Part shown: positions 7,762 through 16,791 of the stretch, piece after piece
Layout of the letters: each line of letters starts with the position of its first letter
Position numbering within the stretch: position 1 is the first letter of the stretch
Assembly: GCA_022820825.1 (NCBI GenBank)
Contig: JAJEEU010000028.1
Coordinates: 24,894 to 88,893 of the forward strand
Direction: 5' to 3'
Source: Vicinamibacteria bacterium
GTDB taxonomy: Bacteria; Acidobacteriota; Vicinamibacteria; Vicinamibacterales; UBA8438
DNA length: 64,000 nt
Notes under the pieces: model-generated
The model's input: the letters and a program-made list of their open reading frames with translations, nothing else
Database searches by the model: none
Told to the model about the DNA's origin: nothing
Program-made: the position numbers and the translations under genes

Positions 7762-8919
7762 CTACAAGCGCAAGTCCGTGTCCAGGCGCGATGCGGCGAC
7801 GGCGCGCACCCCGGCTCCGAGGCGGCCGGAGTACTCGCCGGCGTGCACCACGATTACCTCCGTGAGATCGAGGTCGTCGAGCGCCGAGCGTATCGAGCGC
7901 GTCACTTTCGGAGCCGTGGTGCGCTTGAGCTCGATGCCGATTCGCCGCCGGCCACGGGTGATCACCAGGTCGATCTCCGCGCCGGTATGCGCCGTCCAGA
8001 AACGGACCTGCTCGTCCGGCAGGCCGAGCCGATCGATGATCGTCTCCAGCAGGAATCCTTCCCAGGATGCGCCCGACTTCGGGTGGGACAACAGGGCGGG
8101 CATGTCGGTGACGCCCAGCAGGGCGTGCAGCACGCCCGCATCGCGCAGGTAAATCTTCGGGGCCTTGACCTGCCGCTTGGCGACGTTCGCGTGGCTCGGC
8201 TGAAGCTGGCGGACCACCAGCGCGCCGGTCAGCAGATCGAGATAGCGCCGCACCGTGGTATCCGCCACGCCGAACGAGCGGGCGAATTCCGACGAGTTCC
8301 AGATCTGTCCATGCCAGTGAGCCAACATCGTCCAGAACCGGCGCAGGGCCGGTGCCGGCACGCGTACGCCCAGCCCCGGGACATCGCGCTCGAGGAACGT
8401 CCGGACGAAGCTATCGAGCCACAGAAAGGCGGCCGCGTTCGAGCGGGCCAGCCAGGCCGGGGGAAACCCGCCCCGCAGCCAGCGCCGGTCCAGCCGGGCG
8501 ACCCCGACCTCGTGCAGTCCGAGTCCGCCCAGGTTGTAGTAGTGGATACGCCCGGCCAGGGACTCCGACGACTGGCGGATCAGGTCCGGTGAGGCGCTGC
8601 CGAGCACCAGGAAGCGCGCCGGCCGCGGGCGGCGATCGGCGAGCACGCGCAGGACGGGAAACAGATCAGGGCGGCGCTGTACCTCGTCGATGACAATCAG
8701 GCCGCGCAACGCTCCCAGCACCAAGACAGGGTCGTCGAGCAACCTGGCGAGATCGGCGGGGTGCTCCAGATCGAGCCGGTGGACGGGACCGGCTTGCGCC
8801 TTGGCAACCAACTGCGCCAACGTCGTCTTGCCGATCTGCCGCGGCCCCAGGATGGCCACCACCGGGAACAGGCGCAGGCGTCGCCGAATGGCGTGCACGT
8901 GGTCGGTACGGGGCAGCAT
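7762..8919 (-). CDS. AAA-family ATPase with DUF4143 domain
   Basis: 385 residues. Walker A GPRQIGKT is at 25-32 and Walker B LIVIDEVQ at 74-81, followed by a sensor-like FLVLGSAS, as in the AAA_14 family. The C-terminal part carries the DUF4143 pattern: LRRFWTMLAHWHGQIWN, then YLDLLTGALVVRQLQP, and the endonuclease-like SGASWEGFLLE...ELKRT. Such proteins are widespread, solitary, cytoplasmic and of uncertain role; their gene distribution resembles defence or accessory genes. It lies next to the methyltransferase scar, which fits a small region of accessory DNA. The gene appears intact. Confidence 0.85.
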   Translation of the reverse strand: MLPRTDHVHAIRRRLRLFPVVAILGPRQIGKTTLAQLVAKAQAGPVHRLDLEHPADLARLLDDPVLVLGALRGLIVIDEVQRRPDLFPVLRVLADRRPRPARFLVLGSASPDLIRQSSESLAGRIHYYNLGGLGLHEVGVARLDRRWLRGGFPPAWLARSNAAAFLWLDSFVRTFLERDVPGLGVRVPAPALRRFWTMLAHWHGQIWNSSEFARSFGVADTTVRRYLDLLTGALVVRQLQPSHANVAKRQVKAPKIYLRDAGVLHALLGVTDMPALLSHPKSGASWEGFLLETIIDRLGLPDEQVRFWTAHTGAEIDLVITRGRRRIGIELKRTTAPKVTRSIRSALDDLDLTEVIVVHAGEYSGRLGAGVRAVAASRLDTDLRL

Positions 8920-8971
8920 CGACAGCCATTTTAGCAGGATATTTCGGCGGTAACCGCAGAGATTTCATGTT

Positions 8972-10153
8972 TCATGACCGCGGCAGACGCGTCCACTTCT
9001 CCCGGGAACGCGCGCTGGCGACGACCGCCTCGATGAACAGCATGCCGTGCAGGCCGTCGTCGACGGTCGGGTAGTCGAGCGCCAGCGGATCGGGATCTGC
9101 GCCACGCAGGCGGGCGCGGAGCGTATCGCAGACGTTGGCGTACACGTTGGCGAACGCCTCGATGAACCCTTCGGGGTGGCCGGACGGGAGCCGGGTGGCG
9201 CGCGCGGCGGCGGGACTGCGCGCGGCGACGTGGTCCTGGCCGCGGCTCCACGTCTGCTGCGGACCGTCGAGCGAAGTCGCCTGCAGCGTGTTGGGCGCTT
9301 CCTGCCGCCAGCGAAGGCCGCCCCGCTCGCCGTACACCCGCAGTGACAGGCCGTTCTCCTCGCCGACCGCGACCTGGCTGGCGCTCAGCAGGCCGCGGGC
9401 GCCGCCATCGAAGCGCAGCAGCACGCCGGCGTCGTCATCCAGCTTGCGGCGGGTGACGAAAGCGTTGATGTCGGCGGCGACGGCCGTGATCCGCTGCCCC
9501 GTGACGTACTCGGCCAGGTTCGCGGCGTGCGTGCCGATGTCGCCGACGGAGCCGGCCGCACCGCTTTGTCGGGGGTCCGTCCGCCAGCGGGCCTGCTTCA
9601 TCCCGGTCCGCTCCAGCGGCGTCGCCAGCCAGCCCTGGTGGTATTCGGCCACGACCTTGCGCACGCGGCCCAATTCCCCCGAGCGCACCAGGTCGCGGGC
9701 CAGCTTCACCATGGGATAACCGGTGTAGTTGTGCGTGAGCGCGAACACGCAGCCCGCCTGCGCCACCAGCTTGCGCAGGCGGCGCGCCTCGGCCGCGTCG
9801 AAAGTCATCGGCTTCTCGCACACCACGTGGATGCCGGCCGCCAGCAGCGACCGGGCCATCGCGAAGTGCAGGTGATTGGGCGTGACGATCGAGACGAAGT
9901 CGACCCGTTCGCCGGCGGGACGCGCCAGCTCGCCGGCGACGAGCGCTTCCAGCGAGGCGTAGACGCGCGCCGGGTCGAGGCCCAGCTCGCGCCCCTTGGC
10001 GCGCGACTTCCGCGGGCTGGACGAGAACGCCCCCGCAACCAGCTCGACGCCGCCGTCCAGCAGCGCCGCGCGGCGGTGCACGTCGCCGATGAACGCGCGG
10101 GGGCCGCCCCCGGCCATGCCCATCTTCAGCGACCGGTCCAACGCTGCCGCCAC
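8972..10153 (-). CDS. Gfo/Idh/MocA-family NAD(P)-dependent oxidoreductase
   Basis: 393 residues. An N-terminal Rossmann fold has GMAGGGPRAFIG (12-23), the family EKP motif at 113-115 (VVCEKPMTF), and GDIGTH at 204-209 with the usual catalytic-region Asp and His. It probably oxidises or reduces a sugar or cyclitol hydroxyl using NAD(P) in the cytoplasm; there is no signal peptide. The start is 7 bases downstream of the stop of the sugar-phosphate isomerase/epimerase gene, so the two form an operon, a pairing typical of inositol-like or keto-sugar pathways. The substrate is not determined. Confidence 0.9.
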   Translation of the reverse strand: MAAALDRSLKMGMAGGGPRAFIGDVHRRAALLDGGVELVAGAFSSSPRKSRAKGRELGLDPARVYASLEALVAGELARPAGERVDFVSIVTPNHLHFAMARSLLAAGIHVVCEKPMTFDAAEARRLRKLVAQAGCVFALTHNYTGYPMVKLARDLVRSGELGRVRKVVAEYHQGWLATPLERTGMKQARWRTDPRQSGAAGSVGDIGTHAANLAEYVTGQRITAVAADINAFVTRRKLDDDAGVLLRFDGGARGLLSASQVAVGEENGLSLRVYGERGGLRWRQEAPNTLQATSLDGPQQTWSRGQDHVAARSPAAARATRLPSGHPEGFIEAFANVYANVCDTLRARLRGADPDPLALDYPTVDDGLHGMLFIEAVVASARSREKWTRLPRS

Positions 10154-10160
10154 GCCGCCC

Positions 10161-11153
10161 TCAGCGCCGCTCGAATGCCGCGTCGAAGGCGACGTCCGAC
10201 GGCTCGAAGTCGATTCCCCTGACGAACTCGCACGACTCGCGCGCGCCGTGCTCGCGGTCCATGCCGGCGTCCTCCCACTCCACCGACAGCGGTCCGCGGT
10301 AGCCGGCGCGGTTCAGGGCGCGGATGATCCCCTCGAAATCCACGTCGCCGCGGCCGACGGAGCGGAAGTCCCAGCCGCGGCCGGGCGCGCCGAAGTCGAG
10401 GTGCGAGCCGAGCAGGCCGGAGCGGCCGTCCAGGGTGACGGCGGCGTCCTTCATGTGCACGTGGTAGATGCGGTCGGGGAACTCGTCGATGAAGCGGACC
10501 GGATCGATCCCCTGCCACTGCAGGTGGCTGGGGTCGAAGTTGAAGCCGAACCCCTCGCGCCGCCCGACGGCGTCGAGCGCGCGCGCCGCGGTCACGATGT
10601 CGAAGGCGATCTCGGTGGGATGCACCTCCAGCGCGAACCGCACGCCGCATTCCTCGAACACGTCGAGGATGGGATTCCAAAGCTCCGCGAAGCGCGCGAA
10701 GCCGGCGTCGATGGTCGCTTGGCTGACGGGCGGGAACGCGTACAGCAGATGCCAGATCGGGGAGCCGGTAAAGCCGCAGGCGACCGGCACACCCATGTTC
10801 CGCGCCGCCCGCGCGGTGTTCTTCATCGCGCTGACGGCCCAGGCGCGCTTGGCCTCCGCGTCGCCGGCCAGCGCGTCCGGCGCGAACGCGTCCGAGCGCG
10901 CGTCGTTCGGATCGCAGACGAGCTGCCCCGCCAGGTGGTTCGAGATCGCCCAGCAGCCGAGATTCTGCTCCTGCAGCAGCTCGCGGAGGCCGGCGCAGTA
11001 GGCGGAGTCGACCGCCGCCCGGTCGACGTCGACGTGCTTTCCCCAACACGCGAGCTCCAGCCCGTCGTAGCCGAATTCCCCGGCCTTCCGTGCGAGGTCG
11101 GCAAGCGACAGATCCGCCCACTGACCGGTAAACAGCGTAACCTGACGTGGCAT
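10161..11153 (-). CDS. Sugar phosphate isomerase/epimerase (AP endonuclease 2 family TIM barrel)
   Basis: 330 residues starting at the ATG at 11153 ([12 protein letters not shown]). The longer open frame upstream would overlap the divergent gene's start and lacks plausible protein sequence. TIM-barrel metal-ligand motifs are visible: [36 protein letters not shown] and LSVEWEDAG, providing Glu, Asp, His and Glu ligands. It is cytoplasmic and first in an operon with the Gfo/Idh/MocA gene. Together they probably interconvert keto- and epi-forms of a sugar or polyol. It is divergent from the DUF5916 barrel at 11177 with only 23 bases between the starts. Confidence 0.9.
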   Translation of the reverse strand: MPRQVTLFTGQWADLSLADLARKAGEFGYDGLELACWGKHVDVDRAAVDSAYCAGLRELLQEQNLGCWAISNHLAGQLVCDPNDARSDAFAPDALAGDAEAKRAWAVSAMKNTARAARNMGVPVACGFTGSPIWHLLYAFPPVSQATIDAGFARFAELWNPILDVFEECGVRFALEVHPTEIAFDIVTAARALDAVGRREGFGFNFDPSHLQWQGIDPVRFIDEFPDRIYHVHMKDAAVTLDGRSGLLGSHLDFGAPGRGWDFRSVGRGDVDFEGIIRALNRAGYRGPLSVEWEDAGMDREHGARESCEFVRGIDFEPSDVAFDAAFERR

Positions 11154-11177
11154 GAACGTAACGATATACTCAACGCA
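11142..11177 (+). promoter_or_regulatory. Promoter predicting a leaderless transcript for the DUF5916 gene
   Basis: CTGACG at 11142-11147 and TATACT at 11165-11170 are 17 bases apart and resemble sigma-70 -35/-10 boxes. The predicted start of transcription, about 7 bases past the -10, coincides with the ATG at 11177. No Shine-Dalgarno sequence lies before that ATG. The -35 falls just inside the start of the divergent isomerase gene. Confidence 0.45.
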
Positions 11178-13486
11178 TGCTCCGCGCCGTGCAGGCTGCC
11201 GCAGGGGCCCTGGCGCTCGCTGCGGCCTCCACGGCCGCGGCGCAGCCGCCGGCATCCGGTCCCAGCGCGCAGAGCGCTTCCGCCGCCGACGCGGCGCCGC
11301 TCACCCCCAGCGAGCTGTACCGCGTCGAGCCGCGTCGCGTCGAGGACGCCCCGGACATCGACGGGCGCCTGGACGAGGCCGTCTGGCAGACGGCGGCGAT
11401 CATCGACACGTTCACCCAGCAGGAACCCTCCGAGGGCGATCCCGCGACCGAGCGGACGGTCGTCCGCCTGATATATGACGCCCGCGCCCTGTATATCGGC
11501 GTCGAGGCCTACGACTCGCAACCCGGCGGCGTCATCGCCACCGAGATGCGCCGCGACTCGCCGCGCCTGTTCGACGAGGACAACTTCCAGTTCATCCTCG
11601 ACACGTTCCAGGACCGCCGCTCGGGCTACATGTTCGTTGTCAGCCCGCTGGGCGCCAAGCTGGAGCAGCAGGTCGCGGAGGAGGGCGAGGGCGGCTGGCG
11701 CGGCAGCAACAGCCCCAACGTCAACGTGAACTGGGACGGCGTGTGGGATGCGCGCGCGCGCCGCACCGACACCGGCTGGGTGGCGGAGATCGCCGTCCCG
11801 ATGGTCACGCTGCGCTTCCCCACCGCCGAGACGCAGGTCTGGGGCGCCAACTTCATGCGCAACATCCGGCGCAAGAACGAGCAGATCTTCTGGGCGCCGA
11901 TCTCGAAGGAGTACCAGCTCACCCGCGTCAGCCAGGCGGGCACGCTGAGCGGCATCCGCGGGGTCAACCGGGGCATGGACCTGCGGTTGACGCCGTACCT
12001 CCTGGCCGGCGGGCGCCAGGATCGCGTCCAGGGCGGCCTGGACGGCTCGGGCTTCAACCAGTACGGCATGGATGTCAAGTACGGCGTCGCCTCGGGTCTC
12101 AACCTGGATCTGACGCTGAACACCGACTTCGCCCAGGTCGAGGTGGACGAGCAGCAGGTCAACCTGACCCGCTTCCCGCTCTTCTTCCCTGAAAAACGCG
12201 ACTTCTTTCTCGAGAACGCCGGCATGTTCAACGTCGGCAGCGCCAGCGTCTTCGGGCGTACCGCGGACCTGTTCTTCACGCGGCGGATCGGACTGTCGGC
12301 AGGCGGACAGCCGATCCCGATCATCGGCGGAGCGCGGCTGACCGGCAAGAGCGGCCGCAACAACATCGCGGCGATGAACATCACCACCGGCGACTTCGGC
12401 GACGCCGGCGAGAACTTCTTCGTGGGACGCTACAGCCGCGACATCCTGGCGCGGTCGAAGGTGGGCGCGCTGATCATCAACAAGGACGCGGTGGGCGGCG
12501 CGCACTTCAACCGCACGCTGGCGGCCGACACGACGCTGGCGCTGCACCGCAACTTCACGTTGACGGGATTCCTGGCGAAGACCCAGACACCGCACGAGTC
12601 GTTCCGCGGCCGCTACACGCCGCCCGCGCCGGATGCAGCGGCGCGCGACATGGCCGGCTACATGCGGGGCACCTGGCTGAGCCAGTCATGGCACTTCTAC
12701 GGCGAGTACGTCGACCTGCAGGAGCACTTCAACCCGGAGGTGGGCTTCGTCCCGCGGGTCGGCATCCGCACGTCGCAGTTCCACGGAGAATGGAACCCCC
12801 GGCCGGACCGCTGGAACATCCGCATGCTGGACCCGATGTGGAGCCTCACCTACACGACCGACCAGCGCAACCGGCTGCTGACGCGCCGCATCCACAACAT
12901 GATCGGCGCCTACTTCGAGGACGGCACCTCGTTCACGTTCTGGTACAACGACCATTTCGAGCAGCTCGACGTGCCGTTCCACATCCGTCGGGACGTCACG
13001 ATCCCGGCCGGCACCTACCGCTTCGGGGAGTGGATGTTCATGTACCGCTCCGATCCGTCCAGGCGCCTGTACGGCCGGCTGCAGTACTCGCCGCAGACGT
13101 TCTTCGACGGCACGCGCACCGACGTGCGGGGCACAGTCGGCGTGCGGGCCACGAGCCGCATCTCCGCCGAGGCCATGTTCAACCGCAGCGACGTCAGCCT
13201 GCCCGGCGGCGCGTTCATCGCCGATCTCGCCTCGCTGCGCCTGGACCTGACGCTTTCGCCGCGCATGACGTTCCGCTCGCTGTCGCAGTGGAACTCCACC
13301 ACCGGCGAGTTGAACAACAGCATCCGCTTCAACTGGATCTACAGCCCCGGGAGCGACATCTACATCGCCTACGACGAGCTGCGCCTGGACGGCGACCCGC
13401 TGGGCTTCGACCCGCACCTGCGGCGGCCGCTGTGGGTGCGCAACCGGCAGCTGGCGATCAAGATGACCTACCTTCTGTCCAGATAG
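11177..13486 (+). CDS. DUF5916 outer-membrane barrel with CBM9-like N-terminal domain
   Basis: 769 residues. A signal peptide ends near AAAQPP. Residues about 50-230 form a carbohydrate-binding-module-9-like domain ([38 protein letters not shown]). The remainder has the alternating pattern of an outer-membrane beta barrel, with the DUF5916 landmark [19 protein letters not shown]. Family members are secreted or outer-membrane proteins of unknown substrate; a role in glycan binding or transport is only suggested by the CBM9 fold. It ends MTYLLSR, without the terminal Phe of classical barrels. The ATG at 11177 follows directly on its predicted promoter. Confidence 0.85.
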   Translation: MLRAVQAAAGALALAAASTAAAQPPASGPSAQSASAADAAPLTPSELYRVEPRRVEDAPDIDGRLDEAVWQTAAIIDTFTQQEPSEGDPATERTVVRLIYDARALYIGVEAYDSQPGGVIATEMRRDSPRLFDEDNFQFILDTFQDRRSGYMFVVSPLGAKLEQQVAEEGEGGWRGSNSPNVNVNWDGVWDARARRTDTGWVAEIAVPMVTLRFPTAETQVWGANFMRNIRRKNEQIFWAPISKEYQLTRVSQAGTLSGIRGVNRGMDLRLTPYLLAGGRQDRVQGGLDGSGFNQYGMDVKYGVASGLNLDLTLNTDFAQVEVDEQQVNLTRFPLFFPEKRDFFLENAGMFNVGSASVFGRTADLFFTRRIGLSAGGQPIPIIGGARLTGKSGRNNIAAMNITTGDFGDAGENFFVGRYSRDILARSKVGALIINKDAVGGAHFNRTLAADTTLALHRNFTLTGFLAKTQTPHESFRGRYTPPAPDAAARDMAGYMRGTWLSQSWHFYGEYVDLQEHFNPEVGFVPRVGIRTSQFHGEWNPRPDRWNIRMLDPMWSLTYTTDQRNRLLTRRIHNMIGAYFEDGTSFTFWYNDHFEQLDVPFHIRRDVTIPAGTYRFGEWMFMYRSDPSRRLYGRLQYSPQTFFDGTRTDVRGTVGVRATSRISAEAMFNRSDVSLPGGAFIADLASLRLDLTLSPRMTFRSLSQWNSTTGELNNSIRFNWIYSPGSDIYIAYDELRLDGDPLGFDPHLRRPLWVRNRQLAIKMTYLLSR

Positions 13487-13536
13487 GCGGGCCAGCCTTC
13501 GCCTGGGCTAACGCATAGGCTACGGCTAGCCTGCGG

Positions 13537-15213
13537 CTACACGCGGCTGGCGCGGTACTCCTCGACCAGGTAGTCGCAGGCGCGGGCGGCGAGCGCCATC
13601 ATGGTGAGCGTCGGGTTCTGGCAGGCCGACGAGGGGTAGACCGAGCCGTCCATCACGAACAGGTTGCGCACCTCGTGCGCCTGCTGCCAGCGGTTCAGCA
13701 CCGAGGTGGCCGGGTCGTTGCCCATGCGCGCCGTGCCGACCTCGTGAATCGCCAGTCCGGGGGGCGAGATGTTCTCCTGCCGCGAGACGCCCTCCGCGCC
13801 GGCCGCTTCCAGCATTTCCACGGCGGTATCCGCCATGTCGGCCACCATCCGCCGCTCGTTGTCGCCGAAGGCGGCGCTGATGTGGAGGATTGGAATGCCC
13901 CAGGCGTCCACCCTCTCCGTGTCGAGCCGGCAGTGGTTCTCGAAGCGCGGCAGGCACTCGCCGAAGCCGCCGAGGTAGACGCTCCACGGCCGCTCGGCCT
14001 TCACGCGGCGCTTGAATTCCGCGCCGAATCCCGGGATGGAATTGGCGTGCCCCCACTTGCTGAGGCTGGCCCCGCCCTGGAAGCCGTAGCCGCGCAGGAA
14101 GCCGCGTTCGCGCGTATCGAGGTTGCGGAAGCGCGGGATGTATATGCCGTTGGGCCGGTTGCCGCGCGTGTCGGGAACTCCCCTGAGCACGGGCAGCGTG
14201 CCGCCGGCGCCGCCGCCCATCACGTGGTCCATCAGGTAGTGCCCGAGCACGCCGCTGGCGTTGGCGATCCCGTTGGGGTGCCGGCTCGACGTGGAGTTCA
14301 GCATGATGCGCGTGGACTCCAGCGTCGAGGCGCACAGCACGACGACCTTGCCCGCCACCTCGCGCTGGTTGCGCGTCAGCCGGTCCACGTAGTACACGCC
14401 GGTGCACCGCCCTTCCGCGTCCGTCGTGACGTGGCTGGCGACGGCGTCCGGGATGAGCGTCAGCCGCCCGGTAGCCGCCGCCGCCGGCAACGTGCTGTGG
14501 GGGCTGCTGTAGTACGAACCGGTCCGGCAGCCGCGCCCGCAGGGGCCGCAGTAGTGGCAGGCCGGGCGGCCGTTCAGCGCGCGCGTCAGCACCGCGGCGC
14601 GGCCGATGGTCAGCGTGCGCCCGAAGCGGTCCGCCACCGCCTTCCTGAGGATTTCCTCGCCGCAGGTGAGCGCCATCGGCGGCAGGAACTCACCATCCGG
14701 CAACTGCGGCAGGCCTTCCGCCCGGCCGCTGATGCCGATGAACCGCTCCACCCGATCGTAGTACGGCGCCAGCTCCTCGTAGTCGAGCGGCCAGTCTTCC
14801 CCGAAGCCGTCGCGCGACGCCGCCTTGAAGTCGTAGTCGCTGAGGCGGTACGACTGGCGGGCCCACATGATCGACTTGCCGCCGACGTGCCGCCCGCGGA
14901 TCCAGTCGAAGCGGCGGTCGGCCGGGGTCGTGTAGGGGTGCTCCGCGTCGTCGATGAACAGGTGGTTGGCGTACTCGTCGCACTGGTAGCAGCGCGACTG
15001 TATCGGCTGCCGCTCCCGCCGCTCGCGCGGTAACCGCCGGCCGCGATACGGCATCTCGTAAGGGGGCGTGTGCTCCGAATAGTCCTCGGCCGGGTTGAGC
15101 CGCCGCCCCGCCTCGAGCACGGCCACCTGCAGCCCCGCCTCGGTAAGCTGCCGGGCCACCCAGCCGCCGGTGGCGCCGGAGCCGACCACGACCGCGTCGA
15201 ACGTCTGTTGCAT
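13537..15213 (-). CDS. GMC-family FAD dehydrogenase with cysteine cluster (large subunit)
   Basis: 558 residues. FAD-binding GSGATGG is at 11-17, GMC_oxred_N follows, and the C-terminal GMC domain has HEVGTARMG and CQNPTLTMM. A cysteine-rich stretch at 219-229 (CHYCGPCGRGC) matches the place where FAD-glucose dehydrogenase-type proteins bind an iron-sulfur cluster; cluster binding here is inferred. It lies 8 bases after the gluconate dehydrogenase subunit 3-like gene, which would supply the export signal for the complex. The likely reaction is periplasmic oxidation of a sugar or polyol. A cytochrome subunit is not adjacent, so the electron acceptor is unknown. Confidence 0.9.
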   Translation of the reverse strand: MQQTFDAVVVGSGATGGWVARQLTEAGLQVAVLEAGRRLNPAEDYSEHTPPYEMPYRGRRLPRERRERQPIQSRCYQCDEYANHLFIDDAEHPYTTPADRRFDWIRGRHVGGKSIMWARQSYRLSDYDFKAASRDGFGEDWPLDYEELAPYYDRVERFIGISGRAEGLPQLPDGEFLPPMALTCGEEILRKAVADRFGRTLTIGRAAVLTRALNGRPACHYCGPCGRGCRTGSYYSSPHSTLPAAAATGRLTLIPDAVASHVTTDAEGRCTGVYYVDRLTRNQREVAGKVVVLCASTLESTRIMLNSTSSRHPNGIANASGVLGHYLMDHVMGGGAGGTLPVLRGVPDTRGNRPNGIYIPRFRNLDTRERGFLRGYGFQGGASLSKWGHANSIPGFGAEFKRRVKAERPWSVYLGGFGECLPRFENHCRLDTERVDAWGIPILHISAAFGDNERRMVADMADTAVEMLEAAGAEGVSRQENISPPGLAIHEVGTARMGNDPATSVLNRWQQAHEVRNLFVMDGSVYPSSACQNPTLTMMALAARACDYLVEEYRASRV

Positions 15214-15221
15214 GGTTCCGC

Positions 15222-15806
15222 TTACGCGCCGTGCTCGGCGTGCGTGCAGCCTTCGACGCCGGAGAAGTAGAGCGTGCCGTCGTCTTCGAGTTCTTCGCGC
15301 ATGCCAACCTCGGACGTGTAGTAACCGGTGACGGTCAGCCGCTTGATCGCCTCGAAGAACTCGACGCCCTCGCGGTCGGCGGCGTCCGCGTCATCCCGCG
15401 AGTTGACCGCGGTCAGCAGCGCCACCCGGGCCTCGGCCGGCGCGGCGATGAAGTCCGCGCCGTGGAGCTCGCGCGAACGGCGGTCCATCCAGGCCAGTCC
15501 GCGCAGGAACGACTCGCGCTCTTCTTCCGGCGCATCCTCCAGGACGGTGTCGATGAACCGGTTCACGTGAGCTGCCCGCGCACCGGCGGTCTCGGTCCGC
15601 GGGATGATCAGCTCCGACAGCTCGACGACGGTTGCGTCCTGGTGGGAGGTGAACACGCGCGGCGTCCAGGCGGCTGCCCCCTCCGCGGTCTGCACCGGAG
15701 CGGTGTGCGCCAGCGCCAGCTCGGTCAGGCCGTCCACCCAGGCCGCCGCGCAGACCGCGCCGGCGGGGCCGAGCACCATTCTCCGCAGCGCTTCGCGTCG
15801 ATCCAT
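15222..15806 (-). CDS. Gluconate 2-dehydrogenase subunit 3-family protein
   Basis: 194 residues. The N-terminus (MDRREALRRM then a hydrophobic stretch to about 32) looks like a Tat-type exporter signal, though the twin arginines are not in a perfect consensus. The body matches the subunit 3 family: VELSELIIPRTETAGARAAHVNRFID, LRGLAWMDRRSRE, and VEFFEAIKRLTVTGYYTSEVG. In such dehydrogenases the small subunit carries the folded flavoprotein through the Tat system and binds it. Its gene precedes the GMC subunit by 8 bases, so the two are almost certainly co-expressed partners. Confidence 0.85.
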   Translation of the reverse strand: MDRREALRRMVLGPAGAVCAAAWVDGLTELALAHTAPVQTAEGAAAWTPRVFTSHQDATVVELSELIIPRTETAGARAAHVNRFIDTVLEDAPEEERESFLRGLAWMDRRSRELHGADFIAAPAEARVALLTAVNSRDDADAADREGVEFFEAIKRLTVTGYYTSEVGMREELEDDGTLYFSGVEGCTHAEHGA

Positions 15807-15854
15807 GCGATCCTTGCTCGTGCCGGCTCACTATACTCCCTGGCGGAGGATCCG

Positions 15855-16760
15855 ATGATGCGAATGACGCGGCGCGAATGGCACAGACTTGCGCTCGGCG
15901 GGGCGGTCGCGGCGGCCGGAAGCGCGTTGCCGTGGGTGCGGCCGCGTCCAGCGTCGGCCGAGTCGCGGTTCGGCGGCGTGCTGATCGGAGTCCAGAGCTA
16001 CAGCTTCCGCGACAGGACGCTCGACGAGTCCATTGCCGCGATGCAGCAGCTCGGCCTCACGAGTTGCGAGCTGTGGTCGTTGCACGCCGAGCCGCGCGAG
16101 TTGTACCGGCCGGAGAACCGCGAGCGGCTGCGGCAGTGGCGCGCGTCGGCGCCGCTTTCCCACTTCCGTGACGTCGCGGCGCGCTTCGAGGACGCCGGCA
16201 TCGAGCTCAACTCCTACAACCTGAGCTTCAGGGACGACTTCTCGGACGCGGAGATCGCGCGCGGCTTCGAGATGGCGCTGGCGCTCGGGGCTCCCGTCAT
16301 TACCGCCTCCGCGCAGATGAACACCGTGCCCCGCATCGCCCGCTACGCCGAGATGCACGGCATGCCGGTGGCGATGCACAACCACTCGTGGACCGATCCG
16401 AACGAATTCGGCTCGCCCGACGACTTCGATCGCGCCATCCGCATCGGCGGCTCCGCCCCGATCGCCGTCAACCTGGACATCGGCCACATGACCGCCGCCA
16501 ATTACGATCCGCTCGCCTACCTCAAGGCGAACCACCAGCGGATCGTTACGCTGCACCTGAAGGACCGCAAGCGCGACCAGGGGCCCAACGTGCCGTGGGG
16601 CGAAGGCGACACGCCTATCCGCGAGGTGCTGCTGCTGCTGCAGGCCGAGGGCTGGGACATACCCGCCAACATCGAGTACGAGTACGAAGGCGGCGACTCG
16701 CAAACCGAGGTCGGCCGCTGTCTCGACTACTGCAGGGCCATCCTGGAGCCGGGCGCTTAG
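15855..16760 (+). CDS. Exported sugar phosphate isomerase/epimerase-family TIM barrel
   Basis: 301 residues. The ATG at 15855 follows GGAGGA (15845-15850), and a TATACT -10 is at 15832-15837. The N-terminus TRREWHRLALGG followed by a hydrophobic run to about residue 38 is a Tat-type signal, unusual for the mostly cytoplasmic AP endonuclease 2-like family but common in Acidobacteriota. Metal-ligand motifs are visible: PVAMHNHSW, VNLDIGHMTAAN, TLHLKDRKRDQG and IEYEYEGG. The product is probably a periplasmic isomerase or hydrolase acting on an oxidised sugar. It is divergent from the GMC dehydrogenase operon, which may supply its substrate. Confidence 0.85.
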   Translation: MMRMTRREWHRLALGGAVAAAGSALPWVRPRPASAESRFGGVLIGVQSYSFRDRTLDESIAAMQQLGLTSCELWSLHAEPRELYRPENRERLRQWRASAPLSHFRDVAARFEDAGIELNSYNLSFRDDFSDAEIARGFEMALALGAPVITASAQMNTVPRIARYAEMHGMPVAMHNHSWTDPNEFGSPDDFDRAIRIGGSAPIAVNLDIGHMTAANYDPLAYLKANHQRIVTLHLKDRKRDQGPNVPWGEGDTPIREVLLLLQAEGWDIPANIEYEYEGGDSQTEVGRCLDYCRAILEPGA

Positions 16761-16791
16761 GTCCGCCGCTGCCGCGGACAGGGACGCGTCG

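Noticed and set aside
13487..13536. Possible bidirectional terminator (AGGCT...AGCCT hairpin) between convergent genes
   Set aside because: The stem is only 5 bp and there is no T-run on either strand.
15231..15854. Long N-terminal extension of the exported isomerase
   Set aside because: It is antisense to the gluconate dehydrogenase subunit gene; the Tat signal starts at 15855 with GGAGGA upstream.
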